Positions 53,817 to 63,197 of a stretch of DNA of 64,000 nt are shown piece by piece (the stretch's first letter is position 1; every line of letters begins with the position of its first letter). The stretch is from Mermis nigrescens (Eukaryota; Nematoda; Enoplea; Mermithida; Mermithidae), in NCBI GenBank assembly GCA_036768485.1, contig JAVLUZ010000056.1, positions 6,769,508 through 6,833,507 on the forward strand. Direction: 5' to 3'. A model generated the notes under the pieces. It searched no databases. It had not been told where the DNA came from and saw only the letters and a program-made list of their open reading frames with translations. Both the position numbers and the translations under genes were made by a program.

Positions 53817-54974
53817 TATAAATACAAAGGGATCCGCTCTATGTCTACAAAATCAACATAGAAACGGATGTATGTATTCACCTTCGGGATTCACTTAGGT
53901 ACCTAAATCTGCTCTTAGCGCTGGTCCCAATCGCGTGGTCAAATAATAACTTCGATTTTCTGGACCTTTGAAGACCTACGGCTTCGACTCCCTCAGTCCT
54001 AATATTGCTGACCGCTTTTAGTCGGGAGTCTCAGCAGCTACGCCCTAAATCCTAACACTCGTACCTACCTAAATCCCGGAATGCCGCCAGGTCAGTTGAC
54101 CTATCTCACCCCAGCTCAAGTTGATTAATTAACTTATTTTCTTAGTTTACACTTGTCTTGAAATGTTTTTGGTTCCTAATGTAGGTAGCACAATGAACTT
54201 TAAATACAGCAACAACGAGCTCTCATCTGGTCAATCATCATAAATAATTAAATAAAGTTTTTGGCTAATTTTAGAGTTGAGAAAAGATTATTGAATTTTG
54301 AGCGAAATAAATAATGAAAAGGTAGTCACCATTCCAATCCACTAATAATAGAAGTCCTCGACGGTTGGGGCCGGCCTATCACACCCTCGGTATAAAACAC
54401 CTTTGTGTGGATTAAATAAATTTATTTTGATAAATAACACACGGCAGATGCCGGGACGCAAAATACACTATCGCCAAATGAATCGAAGACCAAAAACGAC
54501 ACTAAATCTTTACAGCGCAACTAACTAACATCGACTAATTTATAAATGCCAAATTTACATGTCTCAATTGGCGTCCATCGACGCTCACAAAAAATAGAAC
54601 TAAACGATATTATAGGTTATGTAAAAACTAATATGGAATACGAACGTTGGCGTCCATCGACGCTCACAAAAAATAGAACTGAACGTAAAATAATACAATA
54701 TACGCGTTTTACTAAAATGATCATAATAATGCAATGGATATCGTACATTCAATAACTCTTACAAAGCAAATTACTGATGTTAGCATATACGTAACTCTGG
54801 TTTACCGGACAAGTATCTAATAGAATTTTGTAATAAAAATTAGGGATAAAGTGGGAAGACTGAAGGCATAGCCCACAGTGCACTATCGTAGATAGCTACT
54901 AGTATTGGCTATGTGAGTGGCTACCGCGAACTGCTAAGGCGAGTTCGCCAAACCGTGTAACTCTCGTAGTTACA
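53817..54974 (-). repeat. 5' LTR of the Ty3/gypsy element
   Basis: Copy of 41660-42815 with about seven substitutions and two single-base differences in length. Presumably carries the promoter (U3) at its right-hand side; no clear TATA box assigned. Confidence 0.95.
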
Positions 54975-54978
54975 AAAA

Positions 54979-55240
54979 CAACACTATAATTGCGAGGGCA
55001 CGTAGCCCGCCAACGGCATACAACTAATGCCGTGAAGGCACACAAATAAAACAATAAATGCGTAAGGGCGAAAAAGCCTGCCCACTACGCGACGAAAATA
55101 TGACGAGATTTTCCTGCAGCCAGCAGGGAAAACACAGGGATACTACGTGCGGAAAAATATGTCGCAAGGAAAAGAAAACGGGCACAGCATACAAGCTGGC
55201 GAAAAACTGGGAAAGCTCAATGTAAAATGATAAAGTCTTA
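54979..55240. other. Flank between LTR and SINE
   Basis: Nothing recognised. Confidence 0.4.
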
Positions 55241-55250
55241 AAGTGGGAAT

Positions 55251-55525
55251 AGGCCTCCGTGGCTTAGTGGTTAACGATCTAACTACAAGTTGCGGGCACG
55301 AGGTTCGAAACCACGCACTGTGGGTTCTTTCTTCGTGCAGTCAGCTAATTTTTCCAGCGGGACACTTACGTGATACCGCTGGTATCCATCCAGCAGGGCT
55401 CTTAAAGAGGTACTGCTGGTATAACTCGGTGAGATGATAATCTATTCACGCGGAGCACAATGAGCTTGTAGCCTGCGTGCTTGGGTCTCACAGGAGGTAC
55501 CACCAGCTACATCACCTATCACCTG
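55251..55525 (+). mobile_element. tRNA-derived SINE, intact, 275 bp
   Basis: RNA polymerase III A box TGGCTTAGTGG (55260-55270) and B box GGTTCGAAACC (55302-55312), 31 bp apart as in a tRNA. The acceptor stem is not closed, so this is a SINE head rather than a tRNA gene. A perfect 10-bp duplication AAGTGGGAAT flanks it (55241-55250 and 55526-55535). The 3' end (55456-55525) is homologous to the LINE 3' end at 48864-48923, and both end in ATCAC-type repeats. It should be mobilised by a LINE of that kind. Confidence 0.93.
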
Positions 55526-55535
55526 AAGTGGGAAT

Positions 55536-56397
55536 GATCGTAATGTCCTAATAGTCGTCAAAACTGCGCTCCCATGCAGTTTTAAATGATACGAAAAAGA
55601 GGCGTATCAAACGCGGACAAAGAAACGCGGAATGGATCTATGAGAATAACAATAGGCCTATGGGCAAAGCTTTCGATAAAGAATGTACAAACGAAATAGA
55701 CACGAATATGAGACACACACATATGGAGTTTTTAACACACGTATGATATGATAGCACACATACCAATTCATACTCAAGTCGCATTAAGCCCAAGTGCCCA
55801 TTTTCCTATCCCGGATTTTTTATTGAAAATATGTGTGGGAAAGGAAATGAAGATATGATAATTTTAAGAGGGAAGGTGGTCCCGGGCGACACACTAAAGC
55901 GTTACGCTGAGTAGTCGCGTACGTGCAAATGGAAATTAAGCACGAATTTGAGCATCTGGGGCAAACAGTCATCGGCATGTATGTACCAAATAGCACAAAA
56001 CGAATGGAATTTCGCGTTGAACCAACGCAACGAAAATGGGGTGTAGAGCCATCTCTACACTGCGTTTGACACGCTGGTCACCACTTTTATCTGGTTTTTT
56101 TTGCAAATGGAGAACGAAGCCACTCATGTACAAATAAAGATTGATCTAGCAAAAGGGGCAGCGAAGCGCCCCTTTTGATACAGTCTGTTTCACGTAACCT
56201 TGTGCATTGATCTTATCGATGTGAATCGATTACAAAAGCGGTTTAAACTGAAGCAGCAACCATTATATCGTGTATAGCAAGTGATAAGCATGTGCGAAGT
56301 TTTACTATGCAAAATTATATTACACTAAGCTGCTTAGATACCAGTTTTATAGCTAATCGCTAGATCGCTGAAAATTGATTTCCATGCACAGGTTTCG
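55536..56397. other. Unassigned, with a strong short hairpin
   Basis: No gene supported. A perfect 10-bp stem CAAAAGGGGC/GCCCCTTTTG is at 56150-56159 and 56168-56177 around AGCGAAGC. Confidence 0.5.
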
Positions 56398-56560
56398 TGA
56401 AATAGACTATAAACCATCTCCGACAATAAGCTGGCAGACTGCGATTATAGCATTGATCAGATACCTATATAATTATCATAACCCTAGGTTTACATGTCGA
56501 TGAAAATAATTTATGCACGACGTTACATACATATGTACTATGTGAAATAGACCATAAGTC
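56398..56560 (-). repeat. TA-flanked MITE family, diverged copy
   Basis: TCCGACAATAAGCTGG, GATTATAGCATTGATCAG and ATAATTATCATAACC are complementary to the interior of the element at 59023. The ends GAAATAGACTATA are diverged. Confidence 0.65.
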
Positions 56561-56897
56561 TAGGCCGGGCAACGTTAACCTTTTTTACATTTACTGGGGC
56601 TACAATATCGTCATTGTCGTGACTCGCTTGTCTCCTTTTGCAATAGGTACATCGTCAGTTTTATTGACGATACATGCTCAATATTCTATCCTCTTGTATT
56701 GTACTTGTCGCGCGCTTTTTACAAATTACAAATTACAAATTTTATTCGCAGATCCGACAACAAACGAAAGAACATTAATACATTGGTAAGTAATGAGAGA
56801 AAAAATGAAATATAAACATACACAGAAAGACAAGTCAATAAAATACATAAATAGTCGAGGAAAGCGGGATAACGTAAAGGTAGTACATAAAGTGCGC

Positions 56898-57190
56898 TTA
56901 TTTACGCCCCTGAATTGAATGGTTAAGATCAACCCTTTTCAATCTATTAAGAAAAACATGTCTATTTGGAGCACTTATAACTTCCTCAGGTAAAGAATTC
57001 TAAACAGAGATTACACGATTGCAAAATTCAAATTTTCTGCAGTTTTTGTTTGCCCGATTAACTAAAAGCTTACAAGAATTCATTGCTCGATCTGAATTAG
57101 TATTAAATGTAAAGAAATCCTCAAAAGGCAGAATATTAAATCTAATAATAGAAAAAGCTAAAGTGAGGTCATTATATAAACGACTATAGT
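56898..57190 (-). pseudogene. C-terminal fragment of a non-LTR reverse transcriptase
   Basis: The minus strand encodes a tail like RANKNCRKFEFCNRVISV, then NSLPEEVISAPNRHVFLNRL and a TAA at 56898-56900. The pattern R-x-WN-x-LP-x-x-V-x-x-A with a following FxNRL is typical of LINE ORF2 ends. The expected tryptophan codon is TAG (57000-57002), so it is dead. It belongs to a different LINE from the one at 48864. Confidence 0.75.
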
Positions 57191-58040
57191 CTGTTTCATT
57201 TCAAATGACCTTTTCCGTGCCAGAAAACGGCAGATCGACTAATAGCGATTATTACTGTAGCTGACTCGTTTTCCATTGAGTTCCCTGTTCGCGCCGCCTC
57301 AGTCGCCTTTGCTGTTTCTTCCGCTCTCAACACCACCATGCCAGTTGATGTAGCTCGATTAGGCTCCGTGAAAATTAAATTTAAATGGAAGCGCTCAGCA
57401 TGACAATGAACCGGAGCTCGGACGATGAAAAAGGATGAAATTTTGCTGAAAAAATATGGACTTATTGCTATCTATCTACCGCGACTCCCGTTTACTGCAG
57501 CCTAGCTAGTGCTCCTGGATGATATGACGGATAAAGGGAAAGTATGGAAAAAGATAATTTTTGATAATCGAAGTAGGTATATAGCTAGCAAAAGCAAAAA
57601 CAATGTGATTAGGTAGGACGTAGGCAGAGCTGGAGAGTGGAGAGGGCGGCTTAGCCTAAAAAAATTTTTGAAGGATAGGAGAACGCAAAGAAAGATGGAA
57701 AAATTGCACGCCCTTGTCTCAAAATCTTCAAATTTTTGGCGCTCCTCGCCGGATGTGAAGTCCTTTCCGTATTGTGACTCAAACGCTACCAAAAAATGAC
57801 AGGTTAATAGCTTTTCGAGTTGGGAATTTTTTTTTCAAAAGCACGTACGACCGCCCCTCTTGGCCGGATTTTGGATACGGGCCTATGCCTATCTGTTAGA
57901 AGCAAGGCCATATTTAAGGGGCACGGCCGCCCCTTCACCCTTGTTCAAAAAAATTTTGTAAGGCAAGGTAATGCACGTTAAGACGAAAAGTTAGATGCAT
58001 CTATTTGTCATGAAATCTTCAAACATTTTGACATTCCAAG
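57191..58040. other. Unassigned with hAT-like MITE remnants
   Basis: TATAGTCTGTTTCAT at about 57187 is a lone end of the TA-flanked MITE. GGCGCTCCTCGCCGG (about 57739) and GGATACGGGCC (57872) indicate hAT-like MITE remnants. Confidence 0.45.
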
Positions 58041-58302
58041 CATACGTGGGCAGCAAGAAATTTCTGGGGGGTGTGCAAGATTTTTTTGAAGGTCAAAAAA
58101 TGGCCTTAAAAATGGTGGTATGGTGATAAAAACACCATTTTTCGACGTTTCTCATCAAGCACTATCCATTGGCATCAAAAAATTGCGAAAAAAGCGAAAA
58201 AATTTTCAAAAATTGAATTCTGGGGGTATTTTGATTTCTGGGGGGGGGGTATTTTGGTTTCTGGGGGTTGCATACCCCCCAAACCCCCCACGCCCAGGTG
58301 TG
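58041..58302 (+). mobile_element. Family A MITE
   Basis: 262 bp from CATACGTGGGCAGC to CACGCCCAGGTGTG with a perfect 8-bp duplication ATTCCAAG (58033-58040 and 58303-58310). Confidence 0.95.
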
Positions 58303-58310
58303 ATTCCAAG

Positions 58311-58811
58311 TCGTATAGGTATGTATGTATATGAAATATTCTCAAAGCCTAAGCTTTGAAATATGTAATAACCTAGGTACGAGTATCATTATATCGCGTG
58401 CCCCATGTATTTATTTTAATCAAGTCAATTGGCTTATTTTTCATCTATGAAATATTCAATCCTATTCTAATTTTATGTACTGCCTTACCTTTTATATTTT
58501 GTACAAACCACTTTTTTACGCTTAGTCTTTATACGAATGCCATCCGCTTGCCCCAAATAGGTTGCTGGAGTGTTTGTACCTTTTGGCTGTAATGACTATG
58601 CATATACATTTAGCAATTCTTGTGATATTTATTTGTAACGCTATTTTAAGGCTTAGGTTGAAGCAAAATACAGAAAATGCCTTCTAAATAGTGTATAAAG
58701 GTTAAAATACTCGTAATTAATGAAATGACATAGACATTAGTGAATAAATAAACAAAGTAATGCATGATCATTCAATGTATAGCTTTATCATTTATGAGTT
58801 TTTCTCTTCAG
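58311..58811. other. Unassigned AT-rich stretch
   Basis: No gene recognised. It ends in the pyrimidine tract TTTTTCTCTTCAG, a good splice acceptor. Confidence 0.4.
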
Positions 58812-58902
58812 CCGCTCTTTGGATGTGATTTTAGTGGCAATGGAGATGTTCGAGAAGCTACTGCGCCGAAAAATTGGTTGATAGCAGCGATTTGCCCGTC
58901 AA
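58812..58902 (+). CDS. Candidate internal exon, gene unknown
   Basis: 91 bp framed by TTTTTCTCTTCAG and donor GTGAGT. Codes PLFGCDFSGNGDVREATAPK then NWLIAAICPS in the open frame; less AT-rich than its surroundings. I do not recognise the protein and found no convincing neighbouring exon in phase. Confidence 0.45.
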
Positions 58903-59022
58903 GTGAGTCTAATTTTTTGTATGTCTTATTGAGAGTAAAATCAAAATCTGAGTTTGTACATACATGTATATCAAGTCGATTTTTTCCTAAAAAGTGTAAG
59001 AAGTATTCCTTTCAAGAGTTTT

Positions 59023-59190
59023 TATAGTCTGTTTCATATAAGTTTGGGCATAAATTTTAAGGATTTTTGTCGAAAGTAAGCCGAGGTTACGATAATTATA
59101 TATCAGATCAATGCTATAATCACAATCTGTCGGCTTATTATCGGACATAGTTTAAAAATTTGTGCCCTAACTTGTATGAAACAGACTATA
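59023..59190. mobile_element. TA-flanked MITE, 168 bp
   Basis: Inverted ends of about 36-40 bp: left TATAGTCTGTTTCATATAAG, right complement TATAGTCTGTTTCATACAAG, with GGGCA and AAATTTT continuing the match. The TA at each end suggests a Tc1/mariner-type duplication. Relatives at 56398 and 63720. Confidence 0.8.
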
Positions 59191-59299
59191 ACTCATTTTT
59201 TGGCTTAAAAGTCACATTTTCGGCTGCTTTACAACATGTACAGATTTTCGAGTACTTAGTTAAAATTTCAAATTTTCTCAAATTTTGTTTGCGTTTTTA

Positions 59300-59709
59300 T
59301 GTTATAGAATGAACCAAATTTTCTGAAACGTCGAAAAACAGTGTTTTTCGCGTGTAGCCATACTTTTTTAGCCGAAAAAAGGCACTTCTGAAATGTTTTT
59401 TGGGCTTAACCTTCCTCTAGCGTACCCAATGCTATACATGTATGCTACTAACCCTAGCAAAATAGCTGCTACACTCAGAAATGTAGATTTTTTATTTAAA
59501 AAAATTGAAAAATGTGTGCTTCTTCCTTAACCGTTTTCAGTTTATTTCTGGCTCAAAAGTTTCAAATTTTCGGCGCTTCGCATCATTTACTCATTTTTCG
59601 AATATATTTTGCTGTATTTACTATTTTTTCAATTTTTTTCGAGATTTTTTATCTAGAAAGAACGAACATTGTCAAAAATGTCAAAAACAGCATTTTGACA
59701 CGTGACTAC
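59300..59709 (-). repeat. Family E remnant
   Basis: AACGTCGAAAAACAGTG, TCAAATTTTCGGCGCTTCGC and TTTTTCAATTTTTTTCGAG belong to family E. Confidence 0.5.
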
Positions 59710-60450
59710 CATACATGCAATGCACATAAGGGTTCAGGGGGTATAAGCCCCCGCTGAAGGATCAGCCAGACACGTGCTCTCCGGCGATTTTGGGCTGCAA
59801 AACGTTTTTTGCATCATTTTTAAGGACAAGAGCATAGGTGGGCAGCACCGAAATTCTGGGGGGGGGTGAAAAAATTTTCAAAGGTCAAAAAATGGTCTTA
59901 AAAGTGGTTGTATGGCGAAAAAAACACCATTTTTCGACGTTTCTCATCAAGCACTATCTATCCAATGGCATCAAAAAATTGCTAAAAAAGCAAATTTTTT
60001 TCTGGGGGGGTATTTTGATTTCTAGGGGGGGTATTTCAACTTCTGGGGGTGCATACCCTCCCAAACCCCCCACGCCCATGTGTGGACAAGAGCAGTTACA
60101 TTGTCAAAAAATTTTATGTGCTCTGCGCCGGAATAATACTTATATGTGTTTTTTACTCCAAGAAAGCGTCCGACATTGATCAATTTCTATATTTTTATAG
60201 TGTTTAAAAGTGATATTATGCAGCATAAACGGACCAAAAATACTATTAAAATATGGTATTACACCTCAAAAATGCTTTTTGAAAGCTATTTTGGCCATTT
60301 TTGTCGTTTGAATAGGAAAGAATTGTGAACACTAAATTTCCCCCGTAGATTACTGTAGACCCATTAATTATATTTATTGACATTTTTGGCGAGTTTTTGC
60401 AATTTCACCCAACCAGACCCCATGTTTTTTTACTGCCCTGCCCATGCATG
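59710..60450 (-). mobile_element. Family B element with ends CATAC...GCATG
   Basis: Begins CATACATGCAATGC and ends TGCCCATGCATG. Flanks GTGACTAC (59702-59709) and GTATCTAC (60451-60458) agree at 6 of 8. It contains the nested family A2 MITE at 59833. Confidence 0.65.
59833..60084 (+). mobile_element. Family A2 MITE nested in family B
   Basis: 252 bp from CATAGGTGGGCAGCACC to CACGCCCATGTGTG with a perfect 8-bp duplication GACAAGAG (59825-59832 and 60085-60092). Confidence 0.95.
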
Positions 60451-61180
60451 GTATCTACATGTCGTTTTTTAGCTCAAAAAGGACACTTTTTAAAAGTTTC
60501 TTTACGCCTGACCCTCTTCATCAGAATTTCAATGCTGCACAAATATGCTGGCGCCTGAAAAACGTTAAAACTGCGGAATTATAGCAGATAGATTTTTCAG
60601 TCGTTTTTAATTTGATAATTTTGCATGATAAGGGCTTACATCGCCGCTCGATATATCACTTGCGATTTTGTGCTCAATTTTTTTCTAAGAATTGCTTCAT
60701 CAGCTGTGTATTTATGACTAGGACTTTCTTTGCTCAGATACTTCAAACTAAATCTTGACTAAATTTGTAACTTTTTTATAAAAAATATAAATTTATTGAT
60801 ATAGTGCAAAGCGCAGAAAAATTTTCTTATATTTATGACTTTATTAAGTGATTTTGCCATTTTTATTAAACCTGGTTACTTTTTAAAGACGACAATAAAA
60901 AAACGTTAATAATGCAACATGCAAAAAAGCTGAGAAAATCGCTTCTGTTTACCTGACAATCATCAAATTTTCGGCGCTTCGCGCCGTATGTGGAGCAGTT
61001 TATATAGTTTTGGCCCAAGTGCGTCCAAATAATGACACAATAGCCTTTTTAAAGAAAAGAAAATTTTTCTCTCGAGAACATTAAATTGTATGAACTTTAG
61101 CGGATAGAGCATGTTGAAAAACGTCAAAAAATACGGCTTTAAACACCTATTCCTTCAACATTTCCGAGATAACCATCTTG
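60451..61180. other. Unassigned repeat-like stretch
   Basis: Contains GGCGCTTCGCGCC at 60973-60985 within family E-like text. No gene. Confidence 0.4.
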
Positions 61181-61184
61181 AGTC

Positions 61185-61762
61185 CGTGCTATACATGCAC
61201 AGCATGGAAATTCTGAGTGTGGGGATAGGTGGTTGAAATCCTAAAGTGCCTTTTTTAGGCCCAAAAATGGTGGGGTGCAACTCGCAACGCATCAAAACCA
61301 TCATTTTTTGGGGTTCCTGACGATGCTCTATCCTTCTAGAGCATGAAAGCCAGGGGCGGATTTAGGGGGCCGCCCCCCCATTGACCCGAAATAGTGCGCA
61401 AAATTAAGGATTTTTGAAAGATTTTTAGCGATTTTCGGGTTGAAACAGCTAATTTTTCCGCCCAAGTCAAGGTTCCCCCTTAGGAGTACGCCCCCCCTTA
61501 GTGAAATCCTGGATCCGCCACTGATAAAAGCATAAACAAAATTTGAAAATAAATTTAACAAAATATAGTCAAACATAAGTATAAGGCACAAAGTGGTGAA
61601 AATTTGACACTTTTGAGCAAATGGATATCTTAAAATACTAAAAAAGCACTTTTTCTACACATTTTCAAGGAATTTTTATAAACTTTTGAAAAATTGCGAA
61701 TTCTGGTAGGGCTTAAAAAATTTCTAAGGGGATGTAAATTTTTCTGGGATGAACTCCGCCAT
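61185..61762 (+). repeat. Family E copy split by a hAT-like MITE
   Basis: From about CTATACATGCACAGCATGG to GGGATGAACTCCGC. Interrupted at 61351-61523. Confidence 0.6.
61351..61523. mobile_element. hAT-like MITE, 173 bp
   Basis: Starts CAGGGGCGGATTTAGG and ends CCTGGATCCGCCACTG. Flanks ATGAAAGC (61343-61350) and ATAAAAGC (61524-61531) match at 7 of 8. Close relative of 39651-39821. Confidence 0.92.
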
Positions 61763-61912
61763 AGGTGGACGGCACCAAAATTATGGGGGTTGCAAGACTG
61801 TTCAAAGGTCAAAAAATGGCCTTAAAAATGGTGGTATGGCAAAAAACACACCTTTTTTCAATGTTTCTCATTGAGCACTATCTATACTCTCCTACCCCCA
61901 CGCCCAGGTATG
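61763..61912 (+). mobile_element. Family A MITE, internally deleted
   Basis: Starts CATAGGTGGACGGCACC, has the GGTGGTATGGC and GAGCACTATC blocks, and ends CACGCCCAGGTATG, but lacks about 100 bp of the interior. Confidence 0.75.
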
Positions 61913-63027
61913 AACCCCATCCCTACGCATGGTTTGTGTCCCCTGGCCGATCCTATATACAGACATATAAATATCTTCCCATTTACATCATAGCAGACCA
62001 TCGTGATATTTATTTATAATACGATTTTAAGGCTAAGGCTCATGAGAATTGCAGACAATGCATTGTTCCGTAACTAAGGTTGTTTGATATGGATTCCTTG
62101 CTGACCAATTTATTTTGCACATTCTTTGGAGAATTGTAACTAATCTAATGAAGTTTACCAAATTTTTATAGAAAGTTTAATGCTAAAAGTTGTTTCTTTC
62201 AAGGTTGGAATCATTTGGGTGCAGAATAACGTATGCCTGCTAAGAGTGCAGAATTTAATAAATGGGAGCAATCACGAGGATGGTAATTGCTCATGACGAT
62301 TCCAAGCCGTGGCTTACATCAACTTAGCGCCGAAATCTTCTTTTTGCAAAATAGGCATCGCCCTATCAACAAAACGAACTATTTTCAAAGGTTTTAGCGT
62401 GAGGAAACAGTCGCAAGATATGAGCTGGAAATCGAATAATCACTTGGCTACCTACTGTTCACTCAGAATGTCTATACACGATTTAATGGCAGATTGCTTA
62501 GATACGATTTTATGTGTATGCACCTATGTACATCATACATAACTATATTGTACACACCCACTTTTTTCTACGAAGAGTTAGCTATTTTTTTGTACAATAA
62601 AAATCGGCCGAAAAGTGCCTATACTTTGCGTACAAAGTTGTACAAAGATCGCTCCAAAAATCTTTGTACGAACCTCAAAATCTTTGTCTCGTACAAAAAA
62701 TGGTGTACACACCAAATGCTTGCTGCGCCTATTCTTTTTTTACACCTGACCAGTTATTGTTATCCCGTGAATTTTCCTGACTTGTGACAAATAATTCAAG
62801 TTTTAAACTTGCATAAAGTAGAACATGTTCCACAGCTGATGCAAATCATGTATGTCCCATACACGAATTAATTTACATGAAGCGCATATCCTACATCCTT
62901 ACTGCTGGTCATTAAGCCGCATTCCTGGCCATTCTATCCATCCTTTAGGCGCGAGTTGTGCCTTGATTTAATCATTTAATTGGCAACTTTCACCTGGCTC
63001 CCTACAGTAGTCGGAGAGAGTATTGAA
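61913..63027. other. Unassigned, with a family C fragment
   Basis: A family C-like fragment rich in TTTGTACAAAG words lies at about 62543-62705. A weak exon-like window at 62204-62281 is discussed under rejected items. Confidence 0.4.
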
Positions 63028-63197
63028 GGAAATTTTTTTCGTTTTTTCCGCAATTTTTTGATGCCAATGGATAGTGCTTGATGAGAAACGTCGAAAAATG
63101 GTGTTTTTATCGCCATACCACCATTTTTAAGACCATTTTTTGACCTTCAAAAATCTTGCACACCCCATCCCAGAATTTTCTTGCTGCCCACGTATGA
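63028..63197 (-). mobile_element. Family A MITE, truncated
   Basis: GATGCCAATGGATAGTGCTTG through CTTGCTGCCCACGTATG; the CACACCTGGGC end is missing. Confidence 0.85.

Larger units (their letters stand above)
41660..54974 (-). mobile_element. Ty3/gypsy LTR retrotransposon (Metaviridae type), nearly full length but disrupted
   Basis: Two LTRs of 1156 and 1158 bp enclose gag, protease, RT, RNase H and integrase on the minus strand. Four A bases flank both sides (41656-41659 and 54975-54978), a candidate target duplication. The LTRs differ by about seven substitutions and two single-base indels, so insertion was recent. A polypurine tract and primer-binding site are in the right places. No envelope frame is seen. 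Gag is interrupted by a LINE and by stop codons or frameshifts, and pol is out of frame with protease, so this copy is not autonomous. Confidence 0.95.

Noticed and set aside
55251..55325. Functional tRNA gene
   Set aside because: Both promoter boxes are present but the acceptor stem does not pair, and the unit has SINE boundaries and a target duplication.
62204..62281. Exon-like window reading VGIIWVQNNVCLLRVQ
   Set aside because: Acceptor and donor are plausible, but it does not join in phase with the candidate exon at 58812 and no family is recognised.
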